Source: Cytophagales bacterium
Lineage (GTDB): Bacteria > Bacteroidota > Bacteroidia > Cytophagales > Cyclobacteriaceae
Assembly: GCA_013298505.1 (NCBI GenBank)
Contig: JAAFHY010000014.1
Coordinates: forward strand, 1 to 53,421
Direction: 5' to 3'
Length of the DNA stretch: 53,421 nucleotides
Shown: positions 26,331-32,977 of the stretch, piece by piece
Layout: each line of letters starts with the position of its first letter
Position numbering within the stretch: the first letter of the stretch is position 1
The notes under the pieces: generated by a model
What the model saw: only the letters and a program-made list of their open reading frames with translations
Told to the model about the DNA's origin: nothing
Databases searched by the model: none
Position numbers and translations under genes: made by a program

Positions 26331-27610
26331 ATACTTGTTGCTTTCTTAAACTTCCTAATAATTTCCCCTTCGTGTGTTTCAAAAAACTCAGGATCAAAAT
26401 TCGCTTCTGCTAAATGTTCCATCACAAAGTCAATACTTTTCTTTTCGCGCAGCCATTTGTCAAAACACTCATGTCTCATGCGAATGCCGAAGGTATTCAA
26501 CCCTAAAAATTGATTTGTGATTTTATCCCAAATTACATGCACGCATTTCGTTCCGCTCTCGTGCTCCCAATAAAATTCAGTTTCGTTTGGCTTCAACTCG
26601 CTCCACACATTGCCATAGGTCTGGTATTCAATATCAAAAAATTTGGCCGAGTTGAACCAAGGTCCTGGTTCGTATTTTGTTTTCTGCCCACAGATTGTTT
26701 GCGCTACCACTTCGCCCATCATGCGGCCAGTATACCAAACTTGTTCAACCGTTCTTCTGCCTGGCAATTCATATTTGCGCTCTACACAATCGCCAAGTGC
26801 GTAAACATCTTTTACATTGGTTTCTAAAAATTTATTGACCAACACACCTCGTTTGGTTTCAATGCCTGAGTTTTTCAAAAATTCAATATTGGGCGAAACG
26901 CCAACTGTCAATCCAACAAATTGACAATCGATTACTTCGCCTTTATTGGTCACGATCGATTTTACTTTTCCGTTTGCATCACCTTGTATTTCTTTTAGTT
27001 CGGTATTGAGTTTTAGATCAACATGGTGAGAGCGAACATGCCGGGTGATGAGGTTTGCTTCTTGGAGTGGCAGCACGTTACTCCAAAATTCATTTTCACG
27101 AACCAAAAAAGTCACCTGTATTTTTCGGGTCAAGAGCATCTCGGCCATTTCGATCCCAATCAGTCCGCCACCAACAATTACGGCCTGTTTTATATTCTTC
27201 GAGTTTTCTTCCATCAATTGCAGATCTTGAAAGCTATACAAGCCCTGCACTCCCTTTAGGTCTTGGCCTGGCCACCCGAACTTATTTGATTTGGATCCTG
27301 AAGCGATAACTAACACATCGTAATGGAGATTACCTTTATCGCGAAGTACTAGTTGTTTTGATTCAGTGTTGACCTTTTCGACAACATCTTTGACTAATTC
27401 GATTTTATTTTTTTTCCAGAACCAATCTTCGTAGGGTTTGGTATTTTCATACTTCATGTGGCCCATATAAATATACATCAGGGCAGTGCGAGAGAAGAAG
27501 TGCTCTGTTTCGCCAGAGATTACGGTAATATTATCATTGCTACGCTTTCGAATATTGCGGGCAGCCGTGATGCCGCTGATTCCATTGCCGATAATAACGA
27601 TATGCTTCAT
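26318..27610 (-). CDS. FAD-dependent NAD(P)/disulfide-type oxidoreductase
   Basis: The 430-residue protein has an N-terminal FAD Rossmann motif (IVIIGNGISGITAARNI), a central NAD(P) motif (AVIVGGGLIGIEMAEML, about 142-158), and the second FAD motif NVKDVYALGDC (about 285). It belongs to the rubredoxin reductase/nitrite reductase large-subunit-like pyridine nucleotide oxidoreductases, without the sirohaem domain. The C-terminal 130 residues are not a standard dimerisation domain. It lies upstream of the membrane polyferredoxin and probably feeds electrons to it, which is inference from context. Confidence 0.85.
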   Translation of the reverse strand: MKHIVIIGNGISGITAARNIRKRSNDNITVISGETEHFFSRTALMYIYMGHMKYENTKPYEDWFWKKNKIELVKDVVEKVNTESKQLVLRDKGNLHYDVLVIASGSKSNKFGWPGQDLKGVQGLYSFQDLQLMEENSKNIKQAVIVGGGLIGIEMAEMLLTRKIQVTFLVRENEFWSNVLPLQEANLITRHVRSHHVDLKLNTELKEIQGDANGKVKSIVTNKGEVIDCQFVGLTVGVSPNIEFLKNSGIETKRGVLVNKFLETNVKDVYALGDCVERKYELPGRRTVEQVWYTGRMMGEVVAQTICGQKTKYEPGPWFNSAKFFDIEYQTYGNVWSELKPNETEFYWEHESGTKCVHVIWDKITNQFLGLNTFGIRMRHECFDKWLREKKSIDFVMEHLAEANFDPEFFETHEGEIIRKFKKATSIISQ

Positions 27611-27769
27611 ATGCTACAATTGAAACTATTTCAATCCAAGTAAGCTACGAGTAGTAGCTATAATTCTATTTACGTTAAAAGCAATTTGTCAGATTTACGA
27701 CAAAGAAAATTTCTACAGGCTAAAGCTAAGGAATTTACTGAACTTAGTTTTTGGTTGTATGATTTTACT

Positions 27770-28621
27770 CTATTTTATCTCGTAAAAGACTCCAATGGAA
27801 TAGGTGGGAGCGCTATAGATATTCTTTCTATCAAAAATAAGATCGGCATAGCCCCAGGTTTGTAATGAAACGCTCCAGTGGTTCGCCACTTCATAGGCAG
27901 CACCAAATCCAAAAGCAGTAAATTCTGTTCCTTCCCCTCTTGTAAAATCGGTAGTTCCGTTTGATTTGCCCACAGAGGTCTGCGCACTCAGCGTTCCATT
28001 AAACCAAATCTTATCGAGTAGCTTATAGCCTGCTTCAAAATTAAATTTTACTTGATCTCTAAAGGAAAACCCTTTGTATTGTGTGCGAAAATTATAAGTT
28101 GTTGATAGCGACATGTAAATGGGCAGTGGATGGAAGGAATGAGAAGCTGCGAGAGTAGACCACACATTAAATTCACCATCGCCTGTGGGTAAATTTATTT
28201 GATCGATCGCACTCAATTTGTTTTGAGCGTAATTGTCTTTAGACCCTGTAGGAAATTCGGGAGCAAGAGCAATCGTAACAGGAATTCTCTTTTGTAGTAG
28301 GGCATATTTCAATTCAATTTTTAAATCGCCAATGCCCGAAGCTCTTTCTGTATTATCATAGCTGTTTAGCTTCAACATGGGTAAGTTAATAATCGCGGTG
28401 AATTTGTCAGAAATGCCGTACTCCCCGTATAGGTTTAACGATTGTTGATTGAACTGCGTGGTTTTCAATTTAGCACCGTCAGGCGTATAGTAGTCGGACG
28501 AACTAAATAGATTGAAACTCGTTTTTAGAAAGTATGTATTTTTTTTGCGCGTCCATCCGCTTTGAGAATAAACGCAATTAGATAAGATACAGAATAACAG
28601 GGTTAATTTTATGTATTTCAT
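27770..28621 (-). CDS. Predicted outer-membrane beta-barrel protein
   Basis: The protein of about 283 residues has a signal peptide (MKYIKLTLLFCILSNCVYSQ) and a body of alternating amphipathic strands rich in aromatic residues, ending in YSIGVFYEIK as expected for a barrel C-terminus. It resembles the transporter/phenol-degradation MetA-like barrels common in Bacteroidota. I chose ATG 28621 rather than 28651 because it places the signal peptide at the start. It is downstream of the DM13 lipoprotein gene, separated by a strong hairpin. Confidence 0.65.
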   Translation of the reverse strand: MKYIKLTLLFCILSNCVYSQSGWTRKKNTYFLKTSFNLFSSSDYYTPDGAKLKTTQFNQQSLNLYGEYGISDKFTAIINLPMLKLNSYDNTERASGIGDLKIELKYALLQKRIPVTIALAPEFPTGSKDNYAQNKLSAIDQINLPTGDGEFNVWSTLAASHSFHPLPIYMSLSTTYNFRTQYKGFSFRDQVKFNFEAGYKLLDKIWFNGTLSAQTSVGKSNGTTDFTRGEGTEFTAFGFGAAYEVANHWSVSLQTWGYADLIFDRKNIYSAPTYSIGVFYEIK

Positions 28622-28641
28622 TTCTTGTTCGTTAAAATTAA

Positions 28642-28663
28642 AACCCCGCACTAGTGCGGGGTT
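28642..28663 (-). terminator. Hairpin terminator after the DM13 lipoprotein gene
   Basis: A perfect 22-bp palindrome centred on CCCCGCACTAGTGCGGGG is followed, on the minus strand, by a T-rich run (TTTTAATTTTAA). It lies between the DM13 gene stop and the barrel gene start and should end or attenuate transcription there. Confidence 0.8.
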
Positions 28664-28685
28664 CTATATCAAACTAATCTACTCC

Positions 28686-29132
28686 TTACTTTATTTCGGC
28701 ATTACCAAATGGAATACTTGCTGTTCCACACCAAAGTATAACATGGGTGAATTTGGCATCGGCCGAAGGTGCGATTTTGAAAAAGTTTTCTCCTGCTTTC
28801 TGAACAGGGCCAATCAACTTTAGGTCAGGATTTCCAGTGCCCGGGCTGGCAACAAAATTCATAGAGGTTGATAAGTAAACACTTACCGTACCTGTAGCAA
28901 ATTGAGTTGTAAAGTTACTGCTGAACTTTAAAAACTGAACGCCCTTTGAGTCGGTTCCAAGTTGCGCCATTCCTACGGTAGGTGTACTGTTTTGTGCTAC
29001 AAAGGTGCCTGATTTGGATACGGTAAAAGCTCCGTCTGGCTTTGAACTGTCTACTGTAATTGTTTCAGCATCTTTACTGCATGAAGTGATTGTGAAAGCA
29101 GCGATAGCGAATAAATAAATTAATTTTTTCAT
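28686..29132 (-). CDS. DM13-domain lipoprotein
   Basis: The 148-residue protein has a lipoprotein signal with lipobox ITSC (C18). The C-terminal HVILWCGTASIPFGNAEI matches the DM13 signature, with the characteristic WC (C135) and PFG. DM13 domains are proposed to take part in electron transfer, with the conserved cysteine as a redox centre. The neighbouring cupredoxin, FAD oxidoreductase and polyferredoxin suit that idea. It is divergent from the cupredoxin gene, and the shared spacer holds operator-like motifs. Confidence 0.75.
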   Translation of the reverse strand: MKKLIYLFAIAAFTITSCSKDAETITVDSSKPDGAFTVSKSGTFVAQNSTPTVGMAQLGTDSKGVQFLKFSSNFTTQFATGTVSVYLSTSMNFVASPGTGNPDLKLIGPVQKAGENFFKIAPSADAKFTHVILWCGTASIPFGNAEIK

Positions 29133-29173
29133 AGTTGTTTAGTTTTTGTTGTGGCACAAAAATGAAGAACAAC

Positions 29174-29190
29174 TATCACGAGGGTATCAC
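29174..29190. promoter_or_regulatory. Direct-repeat operator candidate (TATCAC x2, 11-bp step)
   Basis: TATCAC at 29174-29179 and 29185-29190 are offset by 11 bp, the spacing bound by OmpR/PhoB-type regulators. The same arrangement occurs at 32028-32044. It lies in the divergent spacer between the DM13 and cupredoxin genes, near the OmpR-type regulator gene. Confidence 0.5.
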
Positions 29191-29246
29191 GGGTTTATAA
29201 CAATTGATTATTTCTTTAGCCAAGGTATGCACTAGTGTGGAATGAA

Positions 29247-29262
29247 TGTCGGTGCAAAGACA
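29247..29262. promoter_or_regulatory. Palindromic operator candidate upstream of the cupredoxin
   Basis: TGTCGGTGCAAAGACA is a near-palindrome (TGTC-N8-GACA) that differs at two positions from the perfect palindrome at 32078-32093. Farther downstream both sites are followed by a TTGTGCG word and TATA-rich DNA (29312-29325 here). Confidence 0.5.
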
Positions 29263-29341
29263 AATTGCACAATTGCCAAATACTAGTAGAACTTTTGAAG
29301 AGCGGGTATAGTTGTGCGCGTATAACTAAACCATTTTAATT

Positions 29342-29722
29342 ATGAAAAGTAAATTTCTTACACTATTAGTAGTCGCTGTCACTTTCTTCAACGTTGCTGG
29401 CTTGGCGCAAGGCAAGGCAAAAGTCATCAAGCTATCAGAGACTGTTGGTCAATTTGAAACCAAATCGCTGAAGTTGAAACCAGGCAAGTACCAATTTGAA
29501 GTCACCAACAAGAATGTAGATCATGAAGTGGCTTTCTTCCTTCAAGAAGAAGGAAACAAAGGTAAAACCGAGATGAGTTCTACGGTAGCCAATTCGTTGT
29601 TACCGAAAACTCTTAAGCAAGGTGAATCTGCCATAACAGGAATTGTGGAGTTGAAAAAGGGTAGTTATGTTTATAGCTGCCCGCTTAACCCAACTCCGCA
29701 TTATACTATTACTGTAGAGTAA
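29342..29722 (+). CDS. Cupredoxin-like periplasmic protein
   Basis: The 126-residue protein has a signal peptide (to about residue 22) and a single cupredoxin-like beta-sandwich. Candidate copper ligands are H61 (VDHEV), C113 and H120 in SCPLNPTPH. The methionine usually found two residues after the last histidine is missing, so the site would have three strong ligands or an unusual fourth. It should act as a small soluble electron carrier or copper binder. It is divergent from the DM13 lipoprotein and followed by a clear terminator. Confidence 0.8.
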   Translation: MKSKFLTLLVVAVTFFNVAGLAQGKAKVIKLSETVGQFETKSLKLKPGKYQFEVTNKNVDHEVAFFLQEEGNKGKTEMSSTVANSLLPKTLKQGESAITGIVELKKGSYVYSCPLNPTPHYTITVE

Positions 29723-29750
29723 ACTGCCATTATTGTAGTTGCAAAGGATA

Positions 29751-29777
29751 GGCTACCATGTAAGTGGTAGCCTTTTT
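29751..29777 (+). terminator. Intrinsic terminator of the cupredoxin gene
   Basis: GGCTACCA and TGGTAGCC form an 8-bp stem with a 6-nt loop, followed directly by TTTTT. It lies about 30 bp after the cupredoxin stop. Confidence 0.85.
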
Positions 29778-29802
29778 ATTTCACCTATTGTATTATGATC
29801 AA

Positions 29803-31287
29803 TTAAGCTGCGTGCAATGGTAGCCGGAACGAAAAAGTAGTTAAGCCAAATTGCTGACTGATTACATGAATATCGGTTTGATGTATTTGTAAGATATTTT
29901 TGACTATAGCCAAGCCTAATCCAGTGCTTTCAGCAGGAGACTCGTTAGGGACTTTGTAGTAGCGGTCAAATATTTTAGAAACACTTTCTTGCGGAATGCC
30001 CTCACCCGAGTTCTCAATCTTTACCTCTATTTGGTTATGGAGTTCAGCTAGGTAAATAGTAATCTTTCCTTTTTCTGGCGTAAACTTTAATGCATTATCC
30101 ATCAAGTTCTGCAATACTCGTTCGATCATGGCTACATCGGCAAAAACTAAGGGCATACGCGAACTGATGCTACTTTCGATATCAATATCTTTTGATTGAG
30201 CCAGCAGTTTATATTTTTGCGATACTTCAAGTAACAAATCGGCCATAAAAAAAGCCTCTCGCTTAGGCTGCACCTGCCGTGCTTCCAATTTTGAAAGTTC
30301 AAACAAATCGGCCACCAATCTTTTCAGCCGCTCCGTACTTTTCAAAATCAACTTCATGTATTCATCTTTTTTAGTTGTATCAAGACTAGCTTCCTTGATA
30401 ATCATCGTTTCAATGTAGCCTTGGATAATAGCAATGGGTGTACGTATATCGTGAGATACGTTAGCAATCAGTTCGCGTCTTAGGGTATCCACTTGCTTTA
30501 AGTCTTCCATGTTCCGCAGAAGCGTGGATGCCATGCTATTGAACGTATCGGCCATTACGCTAAGCTCGGTGGTTGGCTGTGGTGGAATTCTTGAATGAAA
30601 ATCACCTCCTTCAAATTTTTCAATAACGTCCATCACTTCACGCAAGCCTCGCATCAATCGCCAAAATACAAACAAACCGAGCAAGAAGGCGATAACCAAT
30701 GTTAATAAGAAATAGCCAATGCCCATTTTTAATAGATAGCTTTCTCGAATGGCATCCGTAATTGTGTCTGTCTTTTCGCTGGCCAATACCATGTATACAT
30801 AACCCTCCAATCGACCTTGCTTATTATAGACCGCGGTGGCGGAAAATGTTTTGGGCATTCCTGGATTTTTTGGATCATCTCCATACACCAATTGTGCACC
30901 ATTGGTTTTTAAAAATTCTTTTACAGGGGTGAGGTCTATTCTATCTAGTTTCACTTTTTCTTTCAATACTACGAACGATAAAATTTTTCCATGTGGGTCA
31001 AGCAGATATACTTCCAAGCCTGGGTTTACCGCCATCATCGAGTGCATGATTTTGCCAATGGCACCTTCTTGCACTTTTCCGTTTTCAAAGGGTGTTACTT
31101 CCAAGAGCATATGTGCGGCCACAGGAGCATTTAGTTTTTGGGTGGTTTCATCATAGTATTTTTTAGCAGTCATTACATCAATGATCAAGTAGGCTATGCC
31201 AAGAAGGAATAGGATGACGAAGAAAAAAGCTGCAATGCGCAGATAGATACTTTTATACCATGGAGATGGTTTTTTTACGTATGTCAT
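29803..31287 (-). CDS. Two-component sensor histidine kinase
   Basis: The 494-residue protein has two membrane helices (about 12-34 and 185-210), a periplasmic sensor domain, a HAMP domain, a HisKA domain (ANVSHDIRTPIAIIQG) and HATPase_c (IENSGEGI, STGLGLAIV). It overlaps the upstream OmpR-family regulator gene by 4 bp, the mark of a translationally coupled pair. The neighbouring cupredoxin, DM13 and DUF547 genes share promoter motifs and are the likely targets, perhaps in response to metal or redox stress. Confidence 0.92.
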   Translation of the reverse strand: MTYVKKPSPWYKSIYLRIAAFFFVILFLLGIAYLIIDVMTAKKYYDETTQKLNAPVAAHMLLEVTPFENGKVQEGAIGKIMHSMMAVNPGLEVYLLDPHGKILSFVVLKEKVKLDRIDLTPVKEFLKTNGAQLVYGDDPKNPGMPKTFSATAVYNKQGRLEGYVYMVLASEKTDTITDAIRESYLLKMGIGYFLLTLVIAFLLGLFVFWRLMRGLREVMDVIEKFEGGDFHSRIPPQPTTELSVMADTFNSMASTLLRNMEDLKQVDTLRRELIANVSHDIRTPIAIIQGYIETMIIKEASLDTTKKDEYMKLILKSTERLKRLVADLFELSKLEARQVQPKREAFFMADLLLEVSQKYKLLAQSKDIDIESSISSRMPLVFADVAMIERVLQNLMDNALKFTPEKGKITIYLAELHNQIEVKIENSGEGIPQESVSKIFDRYYKVPNESPAESTGLGLAIVKNILQIHQTDIHVISQQFGLTTFSFRLPLHAA

Positions 31288-32000
31288 GCAATGGATTTTT
31301 TTGTGGGTAGCTCATCGTTAAATCGATAGCCTAGCCCCCATGTGGTGAGGATGAAGGAAGGCTTTTCAAAATCGGGTTCTATTTTGGCGCGCAGTCTGTT
31401 CACGTGAGAGTTGACGGTGTGCTCGTAACCAGAAAATTCATAACCCCAAACCAAATCCAACAGTTCTTCGCGGCTGTAACTTCTTCCAGGACTTGAGGCG
31501 AGTAAGAGAAGTAATGAAAATTCTTTAGGCGTAAGTTCTATCCGTTGATCATTTAATAGCACCCTTCTCATTAAAGGGTCAATGACTAACCCGTTAAACT
31601 CAATCCTATTTTCTATCGTCTTCGCTTCGGTGGAAATCTTAGCACGTCTAAGAATGGCCTTCACCCGTGCAATGAACTCTCGAATACTAAAAGGTTTAGT
31701 TAAGTAGTCATCTGCGCCACTTTCTAGGCCAATCACCTTGTCAATCTCCTCTGATTTAGCTGTGAGCATGAGTACAGGAGTATAGATATCCAATGCTCTT
31801 AAGCGACCGCAGACTTCAATGCCATCCATTTCTGGAAGCATGATATCTAAAATAATGAGGTTGAAATGATTGGTCTTGGCTTTTGCAAATCCTAGCTTTC
31901 CATTATGCTCAATCTCTACCTCGCAGTCTAGGTCATGCAAATGAATGAGCAGTAATTGCACAATATCCACATCATCTTCTATCAGCAAAACTTTGTTCAT
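31284..32000 (-). CDS. OmpR/PhoB-family response regulator
   Basis: The 238-residue protein has a receiver domain with phospho-acceptor Asp in LIILDIMLPEMDG (about residue 52), the conserved lysine in LTKPFSIREF, and a winged-helix trans_reg_C domain (about 145-230, with SREELLDLVWGYEF and VNSHVNRLRAKIE). It is the first gene of the pair with the sensor kinase. The OmpR class binds direct repeats with a step of about 11 bp; such repeats lie just upstream of this gene (32028-32044) and in front of the DM13/cupredoxin genes. Confidence 0.92.
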   Translation of the reverse strand: MNKVLLIEDDVDIVQLLLIHLHDLDCEVEIEHNGKLGFAKAKTNHFNLIILDIMLPEMDGIEVCGRLRALDIYTPVLMLTAKSEEIDKVIGLESGADDYLTKPFSIREFIARVKAILRRAKISTEAKTIENRIEFNGLVIDPLMRRVLLNDQRIELTPKEFSLLLLLASSPGRSYSREELLDLVWGYEFSGYEHTVNSHVNRLRAKIEPDFEKPSFILTTWGLGYRFNDELPTKKSIA

Positions 32001-32027
32001 AAGTTAATTACATAAGTCGATTAAAAG

Positions 32028-32044
32028 TATCACAAAGAGATCAC
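32028..32044. promoter_or_regulatory. Direct-repeat operator candidate upstream of the response regulator
   Basis: TATCAC (32028-32033) and GATCAC (32039-32044) are offset by 11 bp, like the pair at 29174-29190. They lie 28 bp upstream of the response regulator start and are likely its autoregulatory site. Confidence 0.5.
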
Positions 32045-32077
32045 AATAAGTGACTGTGTTCGGAGATTGAACTTTTA

Positions 32078-32093
32078 TGTCTTTGCAAAGACA
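32078..32093. promoter_or_regulatory. Perfect 16-bp palindrome upstream of the DUF547 gene
   Basis: TGTCTTTGCAAAGACA is a perfect palindrome in the 168-bp divergent spacer. A related site lies at 29247-29262. A TTGTGCG word (32123) and TATA-rich DNA follow before the ATG at 32169. The symmetric site suggests a dimeric regulator such as a Crp/Fnr-type protein, but this is inference. Confidence 0.5.
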
Positions 32094-32168
32094 ATTAGAT
32101 GAGGAAATCCAATGGTAATGAATTGTGCGTATATAAATTGCGTTATACATTAAACTCTACCACAATCT

Positions 32169-32885
32169 ATGAAAAAGACCTTTTTGCTTCTATTTCTAAT
32201 TGCAATGCCCTTTATTAGCCTAGCAGGGGACGTCAATGCCTTCCTTTCTTTATCTAATACTTTCTTTAAAAAATATGTAGATAATGGCTCTGTTCAATAC
32301 ACTAAAATTAAGAATAGTGTGACGGAGATTGAGACTCTTTACAACGAAGTAGGAGAAATGAAACTAGATGGGTTAGATGATAATTTTAAAAAGGCATTTT
32401 ATATTAACTCATACAATGTGATTGTTATCTATTGGGTAGTAAAGCACTATCCTTTAAAATCTCCACTCGATGACAGCGGCTTTTTTGATAAAGTAAAACA
32501 CAAGGTGGCGGGTGAAGAGATGACCTTGAATTCTTTGGAAATCAAAAAATTACTTCTTCAATACAAAGATGCTCGCTTCCATTTTGTTTTAGCCTGCGCA
32601 GCAAAAAGTTGCCCGCCACTAGCAAGTTTTGCGTATATGCCAGCAACGCTAGATAAGCAATTAACAGAAAGAACAGCAGCTGCCTTAAACAACCAAGGTT
32701 GGATGAAGGTAAATGCCACTCAGAAGAAAGTGGAGCTTTCTAAAATCTTTGAGTGGTACAAGAAAGATTTTACTTCAGATGGCAAAACCGAAATTGAATG
32801 GATCAATCAGTATAGAAAAGAAAAAATCCCAGCTACTTACGCAGTGGGATTTTATGAATACAATTGGGCGCTTAACGAGAAATAG
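32169..32885 (+). CDS. DUF547-domain exported protein
   Basis: The 238-residue protein has a signal peptide (to about residue 19) and a DUF547 domain with FYINSYNVIVIYWVVKHYP, FHFVLACAAKSCPPLASFAY and KIFEWYKKDF. The family's function is not established, though its members often lie beside redox or metal genes. The promoter shares motifs with the cupredoxin gene, so the two may be co-regulated by the adjacent two-component system. Confidence 0.85.
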   Translation: MKKTFLLLFLIAMPFISLAGDVNAFLSLSNTFFKKYVDNGSVQYTKIKNSVTEIETLYNEVGEMKLDGLDDNFKKAFYINSYNVIVIYWVVKHYPLKSPLDDSGFFDKVKHKVAGEEMTLNSLEIKKLLLQYKDARFHFVLACAAKSCPPLASFAYMPATLDKQLTERTAAALNNQGWMKVNATQKKVELSKIFEWYKKDFTSDGKTEIEWINQYRKEKIPATYAVGFYEYNWALNEK

Positions 32886-32977
32886 TTCGTTTTTAGTTGT
32901 TCGATTTTCGTTGGTCGAAAAAAATTCAGAATCCGCTCTACGAGTAACGAACAACCATCAACGAATAACGATTACGC
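32886..32977. terminator. Inverted heptamer arrays forming a bidirectional terminator-like element
   Basis: From 32886 the units TTCGTTT, TTAGTTG, TTCGATT, TTCGTTG follow in strict 7-bp steps directly after the DUF547 stop. From 32943 the units AGTAACG, AACAACC, ATCAACG, AATAACG follow, roughly the reverse complement of the first set, up to the phosphorylase stop. The two arms could pair as a long imperfect hairpin between convergent genes. Confidence 0.65.
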
